From NCBI GenBank assembly GCA_036274075.1, contig DASUGK010000115.1, forward strand, positions 1 to 64,000: 64,000 nucleotides of DNA. Reading direction: 5' to 3'. Source of the DNA: CADEED01 sp036274075. GTDB taxonomy: Bacteria; Pseudomonadota; Gammaproteobacteria; Steroidobacterales; Steroidobacteraceae. Position 1 is the first letter of the stretch, and every line of letters starts with the position of its first letter. Made by a program: the position numbers and the translations under genes. Under the pieces are notes generated by a model. The model worked only from the letters and a program-made list of their open reading frames with translations. It did no database searches and was not told where the DNA came from. Positions 9,126-17,449 of this stretch are shown here, one piece after another.

Positions 9126-10166
9126 ATGCCGGGGAAAATGGCCGGAAAAATTGCCAGCCGATGCTCCACGATCATTGCGGTGCTGATAACGCTCGCATGC
9201 ACTTGTGTTGTGCGCGCCGATGATGCCCTCGCGCCGGACCCGGGAGGAAAGATGTTCGCGATTGCCATCCACGGCGGGGCCGGAACCCTGTCCCGCAAAG
9301 ACATGTCGCCGGTGCAGGAGGCCGAGTACCGCGCGGGGCTCGACGAAGCGCTGAGCGCCGGTTACGCCGTGCTCACTCGCGGCGGCAGCAGCCTCGATGC
9401 CGCGGTGGCCGCGGTGCGTGTCCTCGAGGACAACCCGCTGTTCAACGCAGGACGCGGCGCTGTCCTGACCCGGGACGGCATGGCCGAGCTCGATGCCTCG
9501 GTGATGGACGGCAGGACATTGGGTGCGGGTGCCGTCAGCGGGCTGAAGCACATCAGGAATCCCATCGACCTCGCGCGGCTGGTCATGGAGAAATCGCCGC
9601 ACGTGATGCTGGTCGGCGCGGGCGCCGAGGAATTCGCGCGCACGCAGGGCATCGAGATGGTGTCCAACGAATACTTCCGCACGCCGGCGCGTCAGCGGCA
9701 GCTGGAACGCAACCTGCGTGGGGACGTGGCCCGCGAGAACGAATTGCAGGCCTTCGGCACGGTGGGCGCGGTGGCGCTGGATCTCGACGGCAACCTGGCC
9801 GCGGCCACGTCCACCGGCGGCATGACCGGCAAGCGCTGGGGCCGCGTCGGCGACTCACCCATCATCGGCGCGGGCACATACGCGAACAACCGGAGCTGCG
9901 CGGTGTCGGCCACGGGGCACGGCGAATATTTCATCCGCACCGTGGTCGCCCACGACATCTGCGCGCAGGTCGAGTACCTGAAGATCCCGCTGGCGCAGGC
10001 CGTGGACAACGTGCTCAACGGCCGGATGCAGGAACTCGGCGGCAACGGCGGCGTCATCGCCATCGACGCCAGGGGCGACATCGTGCTCGAGTTCAACAGC
10101 GAAGGAATGTTCCGCGGCGTGCGCACCTCGAAGGGGCGCCACGAAGTGGCTATCTACCGGGAATAA
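9126..10166 (+). CDS. iaaA: Isoaspartyl peptidase / L-asparaginase (Ntn hydrolase)
   Basis: 346-residue exported plant-type asparaginase. It cleaves isoaspartyl dipeptides and L-asparagine after self-processing into two chains. A signal peptide (about residues 1-31, ending at VVRADD) places it in the periplasm. The N-terminal half has FAIAIHGGAGTLSR, NAGRGAVLTRDG and ELDASVMDG. The self-cleavage point is before T212 in QAFGTVGAVALD, followed by the substrate loop STGGMTGKRWGRVGDSPIIGAG (shown in part) and AVSATGHGEYFIRT. The TAA stop codon (10164-10166) is formed by the first bases of the inverted-repeat element that follows, so the present C-terminus may have been set by that insertion; its sequence is otherwise normal for the family. 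Confidence 0.9.
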   Translation: MPGKMAGKIASRCSTIIAVLITLACTCVVRADDALAPDPGGKMFAIAIHGGAGTLSRKDMSPVQEAEYRAGLDEALSAGYAVLTRGGSSLDAAVAAVRVLEDNPLFNAGRGAVLTRDGMAELDASVMDGRTLGAGAVSGLKHIRNPIDLARLVMEKSPHVMLVGAGAEEFARTQGIEMVSNEYFRTPARQRQLERNLRGDVARENELQAFGTVGAVALDLDGNLAAATSTGGMTGKRWGRVGDSPIIGAGTYANNRSCAVSATGHGEYFIRTVVAHDICAQVEYLKIPLAQAVDNVLNGRMQELGGNGGVIAIDARGDIVLEFNSEGMFRGVRTSKGRHEVAIYRE

Positions 10167-10545
10167 ATGGGGACATTCCTCGTTTCCTAGCAAACGGGGA
10201 CAGACCTGAAGCATCGGCACTCGCGCTCTTCGTTTGCTCGTGAGCGCGCACGAGCTTGCGATGACAGTGGGGCGGCCGGTATATGCGCCTATCATGAGTG
10301 CGCGGGCCGGGACTACCTGATCTCGCAAGGCACGAAGCCGTCCCCGACCGGGTGATGGCTAGTGCTAACTAACGGTTAGCCGTACCTGCGCCCGAATCGT
10401 GGACCAAAGAGCGGCGGCCCTAACCTTGCGAAACAATCAGCGAAGGGCCCGGCGAAAAGCGCACTCATGATAGGCGCATGTGCCGGCCGCACCACCACCG
10501 CACCCCCGTCCCCGTTTGCTAGGAAACGAGGAATGTCCCCATTTA
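10164..10545. mobile_element. 382-bp MITE-like element with perfect 38-bp terminal inverted repeats
   Basis: The stretch between iaaA and the convergent GGDEF gene is bounded by perfect 38-base inverted repeats, 10164-10201 and 10508-10545, beginning TAAATGGGGACATTCCTCG. A second perfect inverted pair of 21 bases lies inside (10283-10303 with 10459-10479, containing CCTATCATGAGTGCGC). Smaller hairpins (GCTCGTG/CACGAGC near 10240; GCTAAC/GTTAGC near 10366) fill the loop. No ORF looks coding, so it would need a transposase elsewhere. The GGGGACATTCC ends recall repeats mobilised by REP-associated transposases. The outermost TA at each end could be a TA target duplication. Element boundaries are seen directly; mobility is inferred. 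Confidence 0.75.
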
Positions 10546-10548
10546 CAT

Positions 10549-11787
10549 TTAGCTGCCGGAGGCTTCGCGGAGGGTGGCGCGCGGGGCGCGGGCGGCGCCT
10601 GGGTCGAGGCGCTTGGCGTCGGGGTCGATGCCGATGAAGCGGTCGCGGCCCTGGTTCTTGGCTTCGTAGAGCGCCTGGTCGGCGAGCTCCACCGCCGCGT
10701 CGTGGCTGGCCATGCGATAGGCGTCCACCGCCACAACGCCGATGCTCACCGTGACGTAGGACTGCGTCTGCGAGGCGGCATGCGGGATGCGCAGCTCGCG
10801 CACCGCGGCCAGCAGGCTCTGCGAGATGTTCTCGCCGTGCGCGCGATCGGCGCCGTACAGCACCGCGACCAGCTCCTCGCCGCCGTAGCGCGCGACGAAA
10901 TCCAGCGGGCGGCGGCGCGCCGCGTCGCGCAGCGCGCTGCACACGCGGCGCAGGCAGTCGTCGCCGGCCACGTGCCCGTAGTGATCGTTGTAGGCCTTGA
11001 AGTCGTCGATGTCGATCATGATGACCGCCACGGTCTGGCGGTCGCGCTGCGCCTGCTGCCACACGCGCCGGATCTGGTCCTCGAACGCCGCGCGGTTGAG
11101 CAGCGTGGTCAGCCCATCGTGCGCCGCCACCTCGGTGAGCTGGCGATGCTCGAGAAAGGCGGTGCGGTTGGCGTGTTCCAGCGCGTACGAACCGGCGCAG
11201 CCGATGATGTTGGCGCAGAACAGCGTGAATGCCAGGTAGGTCGCGGTCTCGGTGGGCATGGTGTCTGAAAACGCCGCCACCAGCAGAGCGAAGAACACGA
11301 TGCCATTGGCGCGCAGCGCCTCGCGCAACCGCAGCCCGACCATGAAATAGAAGAAGAACGACGCCAGCAGCAGCCGCCCACCGATCAGCGGCACTTCGTT
11401 GGGCAGCGACGAGGCCGCCATGATCACCGTGCCGATGCCGAACACCGGCGCGATGATGCTGATGCCGGGCTCGTACCAGCGGTCGTAGAAGCGCTTCGAC
11501 GTGCACACCAGCATGAGCAGCACCGCCGGCACGTGCATGCCGAAGCGGACCAGGTTCGCGACGCGCGAATGCTCCGCCGACAGCACGAAGTGGTCGAGGA
11601 TGGCGTAACCGGTGACGGTGCAGGCCGCAACGATGATGGCCACGCGGTTCCAGGCACGCAGGCGCGCGCGGTGTTCGGCGCGGAAATCGGATTCGAGGGG
11701 TTCGGGGAAACGGAGGTAGCGGAAACCGCTCACGAGCAAGCGTGCTGCGGCCGAGCTGTTTGGCGACGAGTTTGCCGTGGGCGCCAT
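10549..11787 (-). CDS. Membrane-bound diguanylate cyclase (GGDEF)
   Basis: 412-residue inner-membrane signalling enzyme that makes cyclic di-GMP from GTP. The first ~210 residues hold about six hydrophobic segments, for example VAIIVAACTVTGYAIL and LLLASFFFYFMVGL. The C-terminal GGDEF domain starts at LTTLLNRAAFEDQI, with the metal site MIDIDDFKAYNDHYGH and the active-site loop RYGGEEL (a GGEEF-type variant expected to be active). No RxxD inhibitory site is obvious just before the loop. The tail after residue 385 is alanine/proline-rich. Its stop (10549-10551) lies four bases outside the inverted-repeat element. The sensory N-terminus is not one I can name. Confidence 0.9.
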   Translation of the reverse strand: MAPTANSSPNSSAAARLLVSGFRYLRFPEPLESDFRAEHRARLRAWNRVAIIVAACTVTGYAILDHFVLSAEHSRVANLVRFGMHVPAVLLMLVCTSKRFYDRWYEPGISIIAPVFGIGTVIMAASSLPNEVPLIGGRLLLASFFFYFMVGLRLREALRANGIVFFALLVAAFSDTMPTETATYLAFTLFCANIIGCAGSYALEHANRTAFLEHRQLTEVAAHDGLTTLLNRAAFEDQIRRVWQQAQRDRQTVAVIMIDIDDFKAYNDHYGHVAGDDCLRRVCSALRDAARRRPLDFVARYGGEELVAVLYGADRAHGENISQSLLAAVRELRIPHAASQTQSYVTVSIGVVAVDAYRMASHDAAVELADQALYEAKNQGRDRFIGIDPDAKRLDPGAARAPRATLREASGS

Positions 11788-11878
11788 GCAACGCGAGCCT
11801 GCGTCGGCCCCTCCCTGATGAAGTCAGGACTGCTTTGTATGTGTTCGGCGGTTGCGAAGCAACTGCCGCGCGGCCATC

Positions 11879-12073
11879 TCAGAACGTCGTGGGCTTGGTG
11901 TGATTCAACGGCGCTCTCACGCGCGTACGCCACACTTCGAACGGACTCCACGCCTGCTTGCGTTCGACAGCGGTTTCTTCGTTCGCCACCTCGGGCGAGA
12001 CCCCGTCATCATTCGCTGCCTTCGTCGCCGCCAACTCGAGCAATTTCTGCTCGGTCTGATTCTTGGTTTTCAT
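11879..12073 (-). CDS. Small hypothetical protein (64 aa)
   Basis: Short ORF filling part of the 400-base gap between the GGDEF gene and gshA. The ATG at 12073 has a good ribosome site (AGGGAACG, seven bases upstream). The protein is hydrophilic: a charged N-terminus MKTKNQTEQKLLELAATKAA suited to a helix, an acidic middle, and a basic, tryptophan-containing end with AWSPFEVWRTRVRAPL. I know no family. Support is the ribosome site, a non-shadow reading frame and non-random amino-acid use; confidence is moderate. The flanks 11788-11878 and 12074-12196 show nothing else I can identify. Confidence 0.5.
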   Translation of the reverse strand: MKTKNQTEQKLLELAATKAANDDGVSPEVANEETAVERKQAWSPFEVWRTRVRAPLNHTKPTTF

Positions 12074-12196
12074 GTCGTTCCCTGAACCGTCGACCATCGT
12101 CTGGGCAGGGATTCTATTACGCCGCGGTCGGAAAATTACGGGTGGGACGCCGATGTTTTCGGCATATGTAAAGACTTAAGAACTGCGTCACACTTT

Positions 12197-13777
12197 TCAG
12201 CCCGCCGCATATTGGGCGAGATACTGGTCGAAACTGAGTCTGTCGGCGGCTTCGATCGCGGCCTGCGCCCTTAGGGACTCCTCAGCCTCGGCGCGGAATT
12301 CCGCCAGGCGTTCGACGTTGGGCGGATACAACGCCAGGAAATATTCCTTGTGGAGTCGTGACATGCGCAGCGCCAGGTCGAAGAACGACTCGCCGGTGGA
12401 CTCCAGTTCCGCGAGCATGCGCGCCGACGGTGTGAGCGAAACATCGTCGACTTTCGCCGCCTGCACGGCCAGCGCCGCCGAATAGGGCCGTGCGGGATCG
12501 CCGCGGTCGAATATTTCGGCGATGCCCTGCATCGAATCGACCAGCTCGCGCGCCCAGGCCTGCATCGGAACCGCGCGCCCGTCGCGGGTGAGCGTGAGGC
12601 CCGGCTCACGGCCGCGCCGCGCGACGGTCACGTGGTTCGCATCGAGCAGGTCCTGCTCGGAGACGTCGATGGGCGGCGAATCCTTCATGAGGCACAACGC
12701 GAGGAACACCTCGAGGAATCGCAGCTTGTTCTGGTTGACGCCCACCGGGTCGAAGGCGCTGACGTCGAGCGCGCGCACTTCCACGTATTCGACGCCGGCG
12801 CGCAGCAGCGCCTTGGTGGGCCGCTCGCCGGATCGCGCCACGCGTTTCGGGCGGATGAAGCTGTAGTACTCGTTCTCGATCTGCAGGATGTTGGCGTTGA
12901 GCTGGCGGTACTCGCCGTCCACCTTCACGCCTAACTTCTCGTACGGCTCGTGGCGCGTGGTGATGGCTCGCTGCAGGTCGCGCACGTACTCGTCGAGGCT
13001 GTTGACCGACACCGACAGCCCCGCCTGGTTGCGGTTGCGGTACCCGAGGTCGCTCATGCGCAGGCTGGTGGCGTACGGCTCGTACGAGGTGTCCCGCGTG
13101 AGCCGCGGCAGCGTCACGTTGCGGCCGCGCAGGAAACTGTTGCACACCACCGGCGAGACGCCGAACAGGTACAGCACGATCCAGCCGTGGCGGCGGTAGT
13201 TGCGCAGCAGGTGGAAGTAGCGCTCGGAGATGAACTCCTGCCCGCGCAGCCGCGACTGCACGAGGTCGGCCCATGGGCCCCACATGCCCTCCGGGAAGGA
13301 ATAGTTGTAGTGCACGCCGGAGATGGCCTGCATCATGCGGCCGTACCGCACCCCGAGACCCTCGCGGTACACGGTCTTCATGCGGCCGACGTTCGAGCTG
13401 CCGTACTGCGCGATGGGGATGTTGGCGTCGCCATCGATGATGGACGGCATCGAGGTCGCCCACAGCAGCTCGTCGCCGAGGTGCTGGTAGACGAACTGGT
13501 GCAGGTCGAGCAGGTATTGCAGCAACTCCCACGAGGTGCGGAAGGTCGGCGACACCAGCTCGATCAGCGCTTCCGAGTAGTCGGTGGTGATGTGCTCGTT
13601 CGTGAGCGCCGAACCCAGCGCGCGCGGATGGGGCGTGAGCGCGATGCGACCATCCGGCGTCACCCGCAGCGACTCCTTTTCGACGCCCTTGCGGCCGCCC
13701 TGGATGATCTGCGGTTCGCCGCTGTTGATCAGCGCGGCCAGGGTCTGCTCGAACTTGCGATCGATGGCGGCTCTCAT
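12197..13777 (-). CDS. gshA: Glutamate-cysteine ligase
   Basis: 526-residue first enzyme of glutathione synthesis, joining L-glutamate and L-cysteine with ATP. It matches the gammaproteobacterial (E. coli-type) family in length and motifs: GGRKGVEKESLRVTPDG near residue 30, NEHITTDYSEALIELVSP (metal and glutamate binding), SGVHYNYSFPEGMW, GRNVTLPRLTRDTSYEPYATSLRMSDLGY (shown in part below 20 residues: TSLRMSDLGY), and YVEVRALDVSAFDPVGV. The start at 13777 lies at the beginning of the conserved N-terminus. It stands alone on the minus strand; gshB is not in the window. Confidence 0.95.
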   Translation of the reverse strand: MRAAIDRKFEQTLAALINSGEPQIIQGGRKGVEKESLRVTPDGRIALTPHPRALGSALTNEHITTDYSEALIELVSPTFRTSWELLQYLLDLHQFVYQHLGDELLWATSMPSIIDGDANIPIAQYGSSNVGRMKTVYREGLGVRYGRMMQAISGVHYNYSFPEGMWGPWADLVQSRLRGQEFISERYFHLLRNYRRHGWIVLYLFGVSPVVCNSFLRGRNVTLPRLTRDTSYEPYATSLRMSDLGYRNRNQAGLSVSVNSLDEYVRDLQRAITTRHEPYEKLGVKVDGEYRQLNANILQIENEYYSFIRPKRVARSGERPTKALLRAGVEYVEVRALDVSAFDPVGVNQNKLRFLEVFLALCLMKDSPPIDVSEQDLLDANHVTVARRGREPGLTLTRDGRAVPMQAWARELVDSMQGIAEIFDRGDPARPYSAALAVQAAKVDDVSLTPSARMLAELESTGESFFDLALRMSRLHKEYFLALYPPNVERLAEFRAEAEESLRAQAAIEAADRLSFDQYLAQYAAG

Positions 13778-13822
13778 GCGGGGCCGGCATCTTGCCGCCT
13801 TGCGGCAGAGATACGCAATCGG

Positions 13823-14458
13823 TCAATGGGGAGAGGCGCCCGCGGTGGCTCGCAGGGTCTGTTCGGCCTCACAACGTCGCCGCAGGTCTTTCAGCATCTG
13901 CGGCAATTCGCGCCGGAAGGTGGAACGCGCCAGCCAGTTCGGCACGAAGCCGGGCGGATCGATGTAGGCACGGTACAGCAGCAGGGTGGTGGCGCCGTCG
14001 GGAGTGGGCTCGAGTTCCCAGCTGCCCTCGTTGGCCTTGAAGTCCCCGGTGACCTGGTGGAACTTGATGCTGCGATCGGCAGACAGGTCGGCGCGGAAGG
14101 TCCAGTTGACGGCCGGCGCATACCAGCCGAAATCGATCTGGTGCTCGACCAGCAGCCAGCTGTCGTCCGCCGCCCGGTCGAGCACTTCGCAGGCCTCGAG
14201 ATGCGGCACGTAATGCAGGGCGTCGTCGCAGCGGATCATCATCTGGAAGACCAGCTCGGGTGGCGCCTCGATGCGCAACGCGGCGCGAACCGTGCCGCGG
14301 CGCTGGCCGGCGTCCAGCTCGGCGCGCACCACGATCTGCCGCGCGGCGACGCGGCGGGTCTCGTCAGGCGTGAGGCTGAATTCGCCGGCCGTCGCGTCCC
14401 TGCCCAGGCAGGCGCCCAGGAGCGCAGCAAGCGCCGTCCATTGCCTCGCCAGTCGCAT
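13823..14458 (-). CDS. Exported SRPBCC/START-like lipid-binding protein
   Basis: 211-residue protein with a signal peptide (about residues 1-24, LGACLGRDATAGE). The mature part has the START/polyketide-cyclase fold signature: an amphipathic first strand, IEAPPELVFQMMIRCDDALHYVPHLEACEVLD (the family's helix-grip start; key run VFQMMIRCDDALHYVP), DFGWYAPAVNWTFRADL, and the long C-terminal helix FRRELPQMLKDLRRRCEAE that closes the hydrophobic cavity. Such domains bind lipids or hydrophobic ligands; the ligand is unknown. It lies 45 bases upstream of gshA in the same direction, so co-transcription is possible. Confidence 0.75.
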   Translation of the reverse strand: MRLARQWTALAALLGACLGRDATAGEFSLTPDETRRVAARQIVVRAELDAGQRRGTVRAALRIEAPPELVFQMMIRCDDALHYVPHLEACEVLDRAADDSWLLVEHQIDFGWYAPAVNWTFRADLSADRSIKFHQVTGDFKANEGSWELEPTPDGATTLLLYRAYIDPPGFVPNWLARSTFRRELPQMLKDLRRRCEAEQTLRATAGASPH

Positions 14459-14584
14459 GCTTGATGAGTGCCGTCGCCGGGCGAAAAGGTTCGCCGGCCC
14501 ATCGTAGCAGCGGAGCTCACCGGGAACCCGTTCCGGCGACTTTGTTCATTGCCGGTTAAGGCCGATCGGCCTATCGTCCGACCC

Positions 14585-14926
14585 ATGAAGCGCGGTATCG
14601 CCATCGTCGTCCTGGGCCTCCTGGCCGCTTCCCCGGCGTTTGCCTCCATGCGCTGCGGCAGCAAGATCATCGACGAAGGACTGACCCGCTCCGAGGTGGC
14701 CGCGAAATGCGGCGAGCCGGCCGAAGTCGTCAACCTGCGCAGCGTGTTCCGCCGCCCGGTGATCTGGACCAACGGCCGGCCCTACTTCATCGGCGAGAAC
14801 TACGTCGAGATACCGATCGAAGCCTGGATCTACAATTTCGGGCCTAACAAGCTCATGCACCGCGTGGTGTTCGAAGCCGGTTACGTCGTCGAGATCGAGA
14901 CGCTCGGCTACGGCTACATCAAGTAG
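14585..14926 (+). CDS. DUF2845 family small exported protein
   Basis: 113-residue periplasmic protein. The signal peptide MKRGIAIVVLGLLAASPAFA is followed by the family signature: SMRCGSKIIDEGLTRSEV and AAKCGEPAEV, with two conserved cysteines, then EAWIYNFGPNKLMHRVVFE and a glycine-rich end. These proteins resemble the SmpA/OmlA-type fold in which a CGEP motif follows a short helix. Function is unknown. The stop codon (14924-14926) overlaps the left end of the palindromic element that follows. Confidence 0.85.
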   Translation: MKRGIAIVVLGLLAASPAFASMRCGSKIIDEGLTRSEVAAKCGEPAEVVNLRSVFRRPVIWTNGRPYFIGENYVEIPIEAWIYNFGPNKLMHRVVFEAGYVVEIETLGYGYIK

Positions 14927-15057
14927 GAAAGACGGTGCCGGAAAGACGGTGCCGGGCCGGCATTTCGGCATTACGTCCGGAACATCTCGCCGCCCGTGAC
15001 AGGAGCCGTAATGCCGAAATGCCGGCCCGGCACCGTCTTTCCGGCACCGTCTTTCCT
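14925..15057. repeat. 133-bp palindromic element with perfect 51-base arms (REPIN-like)
   Basis: The arms 14925-14975 and 15007-15057 are exact reverse complements of 51 bases around a 31-base loop. Each arm starts with two tandem copies of the unit GGAAAGACGGTGCC and continues with GGGCCGGCATTTCGGCATTA. RNA from either strand would form an extremely stable hairpin, so the element could end transcription of both convergent neighbours. Layout (short repeated unit, palindromic pairing, placement between stop codons) resembles REP doublets (REPINs) moved by REP-associated transposases. It shares no sequence with the element at 10164-10545. What is seen is the palindrome; its origin and role are inferred. 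Confidence 0.85.
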
Positions 15058-15060
15058 TAT

Positions 15061-16842
15061 CTACATCTTGCTCGCGGTCCAGCGCTCGATCTTCGCCGTC
15101 AACACGTCCATCGGCACCGCGCCGTCGCGCAGCACCTGGCTGTGGAATTCGCGCACGTCGAATCTGGCGCCGAGCTCGGCCTGCGCCTTGGCGCGCAGCT
15201 CGGTGATGTGCAGCTGGCCCAACTTGTAGCCCAGCGCCTGCCCGGGCCACACGATGTAACGCTCCACCTCCGCGGTCACGTCGCTCTCGGCCAGCGAGGA
15301 GTTGTCGAGCATGTACTGGATGGCCTGCTCGCGCGTCCAGCCCTTGGAATGCAGCCCGGTGTCGACCACCAGCCGCATGGCGCGCAGCATTTCATCCGAC
15401 AGGCGGCCGTACCACTGGTAGGGATCGGTGAACACGCCGAGCTCCTTGCCGAGCGACTCGGCGTACAGCGCCCAGCCTTCCGCGTACGACACGTAGTTGT
15501 TGAACCGCCGGAAGCGCGGCAGGCCGGTGAGCTCCTGCTGGATGGCGATCTGGAAATGGTGGCCCGGCGCCGCCTCGTGCAATGACAGCGTCTCCAGTCC
15601 GAAGCGCGGCTGCGCGCGCAGGTTGTGCGTGTTGATGTAGAAGATGCCGGGACGGGTGCCGTCCGCGGACGGCGCCTGGTACGAACCGCCGGCGGCCGAA
15701 GCCGCGCGGAAAGCCTCCACCGGGCGGATCTCGTAGTCGGCCTTGGGGAAGTCCGAAAAAAGCTTCGGCAGCAGCGCGTCGATGCGCCGCTTCACGTCGC
15801 GATAGGCATCGAGCAGTTCCTGCTCGCTGTTGAAATAGAACTGCGGGTCGTCTTCGAGGTGCTTGAAGAAGGCGTCGAGATCGCCCTGGAATCCCACCTG
15901 CTCCTTGACGGCCAGCATCTCCGCGCGGATGCGCGCCACTTCCTTCAGGCCCAGCTCGTGGATCTGCTCGGGCGGCAGGTCCATGGTGGTGGCACCGCGG
16001 ATGCGCCAGCGGTACCAGGCCGCGCCGTCGGGCAGGTCGTTCCAGCCCACGCTGGTGCGCGCGGCGGGTAGATAGTGGTGCTCGAAGAAGTCCGCGAGGC
16101 GCGAGTAGGCGGGCAGCACTTCCTGGCGAAGTGCCGCGGCGTAGTCCCGGCTGATGCGCTCGCGCTCGGCTTCGGGGATGGCCGCGGGCATGTCGGTGAT
16201 CGGGCCCCAGAAGATGCTCGCCTCGGGCGTCGGCGTGACGATGCCCCGCAGCTGCGGCACCACCTTGGCGACCGCGGGCCTCGGCAGCGTGATGCCCCGC
16301 GTCATGCCGGTGCGCATCTGCGTGATCGCGCCGTCGACCCAGCGCGGGAACTGCTTCATGCGCGCGAGGAAGCGCCGGTAATCGTCCGCGGTCTTGAAGG
16401 GCTGCGGCCCGGTGCCCGAGCCGTACACGGCGAGATCCATCGGCAGCCCGGCCATCTGGTTCAGTGGCATGTACTCTTCGTGGAACTTCTGCCCCGCGAG
16501 CGCGTGCTCGCGCTCGGTGGTGAAGATCTCGTAGGTGATGCGCGAGGACGGCGAGAGCTGCGCCGCGTCGATGCGGCGCGCGCGGTCGAGGAAGGCGCGT
16601 TCGATGCCGAACACCTTTTCGCGGAATCCCGGGCTGGTCGACTCATCGAGCCGGTCGTCGTAACGCGCGTCGCCGATCGCCGTGGCATTCATTGGCGACA
16701 GCTCGAGCTGCCGCTCGAAGTACTCCTCGACCAGCGCGTTGAGCGTGGCATCGGGCGTGCCTTGTGGCGGCGTCCCGGCGCAGCCGGCGAGGGCCGCCAC
16801 CGCGGCCGCCAGCAGGGTTGCAGCTTGTTTCATGCGCGGCAT
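15061..16842 (-). CDS. DUF885 family putative metallopeptidase, lipoprotein
   Basis: About 593 residues. The N-terminus is a lipoprotein signal: a hydrophobic run followed by AALAGCAGTPP, so the cysteine near residue 24 should be lipidated. The rest matches DUF885 proteins, a gluzincin-like putative peptidase family, with YINTHNLRAQPRFGLETL just before the metal-site-like motif LSLHEAAPGHHFQIAIQQE, and YAEGWALYAESLGKELG after it. The histidines and glutamates of these motifs probably bind zinc. Start is uncertain: in-frame TTG 16857, ATG 16842 and ATG 16833 all lack a strong ribosome site. It converges on the palindromic element, its stop lying four bases from it. Confidence 0.85.
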   Translation of the reverse strand: MPRMKQAATLLAAAVAALAGCAGTPPQGTPDATLNALVEEYFERQLELSPMNATAIGDARYDDRLDESTSPGFREKVFGIERAFLDRARRIDAAQLSPSSRITYEIFTTEREHALAGQKFHEEYMPLNQMAGLPMDLAVYGSGTGPQPFKTADDYRRFLARMKQFPRWVDGAITQMRTGMTRGITLPRPAVAKVVPQLRGIVTPTPEASIFWGPITDMPAAIPEAERERISRDYAAALRQEVLPAYSRLADFFEHHYLPAARTSVGWNDLPDGAAWYRWRIRGATTMDLPPEQIHELGLKEVARIRAEMLAVKEQVGFQGDLDAFFKHLEDDPQFYFNSEQELLDAYRDVKRRIDALLPKLFSDFPKADYEIRPVEAFRAASAAGGSYQAPSADGTRPGIFYINTHNLRAQPRFGLETLSLHEAAPGHHFQIAIQQELTGLPRFRRFNNYVSYAEGWALYAESLGKELGVFTDPYQWYGRLSDEMLRAMRLVVDTGLHSKGWTREQAIQYMLDNSSLAESDVTAEVERYIVWPGQALGYKLGQLHITELRAKAQAELGARFDVREFHSQVLRDGAVPMDVLTAKIERWTASKM

Positions 16843-16890
16843 GGTAACAGGCGCCAAACAGTGCTAGACCTCCCCGGGCGGGAGGTATTC

Positions 16891-17403
16891 GTGAAGCCGA
16901 TCATCTGCGCGGGTTTCGCATTAGTCGTGTGCCTGGGCGGCGCCACCCCGGTGCGCGCGGAGCTGCCGCCGGCGGGCGAAGATGGCGTGGTGTTCATGGG
17001 CGACGAGCACCCTGTGATGGCCAGGGCTTTCGCCAGGGCGAAAGCCGGCCTCGACGAGTTCCTGACGCTGGCGCAGGCGCCCGGCCGGAACCACGTGGGT
17101 TTTGCACTCAAGGTGGGGCTGGATACCGGCGACGGCACCGAGTACGTGTGGATCGTCGACTTCCGGTCCGACAAGTCCGGCAAGTTCAGCGGCACCATCA
17201 ACAACGACGTCGAGATGACCCGGAAATGGAAGCTGGGCGACGTGTATTCCTTCCACCGTGACGACATCGTCGACTGGATTTACTTCGATCGGGAGACCCG
17301 CAAGATGCACGGCAACTACACGCTGTGTGCGCTGCTCACCGAGGAGAAACCCGAAGAGGCAGCCCGGGTGAAGGCCGAATACAAGCTCGATTGCGATTTT
17401 TGA
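16891..17403 (+). CDS. DUF2314 domain exported protein
   Basis: 170 residues. The GTG start at 16891 is set by a GGAGG ribosome site five bases upstream; reading further upstream only gives antisense of the DUF885 gene. A signal peptide (about residues 1-23, ending VRAEL) is followed by a DUF2314 domain: MARAFARAKAGLDEFL, the strand FALKVGLDTGDGTEYVWI, FSGTINNDVEMTRKWKLGD and DIVDWIYFDRETRKMHGNYT. Family members are small domains of unknown function with the conserved D-W-Y pattern seen here. Divergent from the DUF885 gene and followed by the thiolase gene 46 bases on. Confidence 0.8.
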   Translation: MKPIICAGFALVVCLGGATPVRAELPPAGEDGVVFMGDEHPVMARAFARAKAGLDEFLTLAQAPGRNHVGFALKVGLDTGDGTEYVWIVDFRSDKSGKFSGTINNDVEMTRKWKLGDVYSFHRDDIVDWIYFDRETRKMHGNYTLCALLTEEKPEEAARVKAEYKLDCDF

Positions 17404-17449
17404 GAAAGCCCGTGGCATCCTAACGAGCCTGGTTTCCCGGAGTCGTCCA

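Noticed and set aside
10376..11791. 471-residue minus ORF entering the inverted-repeat element
   Set aside because: It is a shadow frame of the GGDEF gene extended through the element; its frame has no GGDEF motif.
14925..15057. CRISPR-like repeat array
   Set aside because: Only two tandem short units per arm, arranged as one inverted pair, with no spacers.
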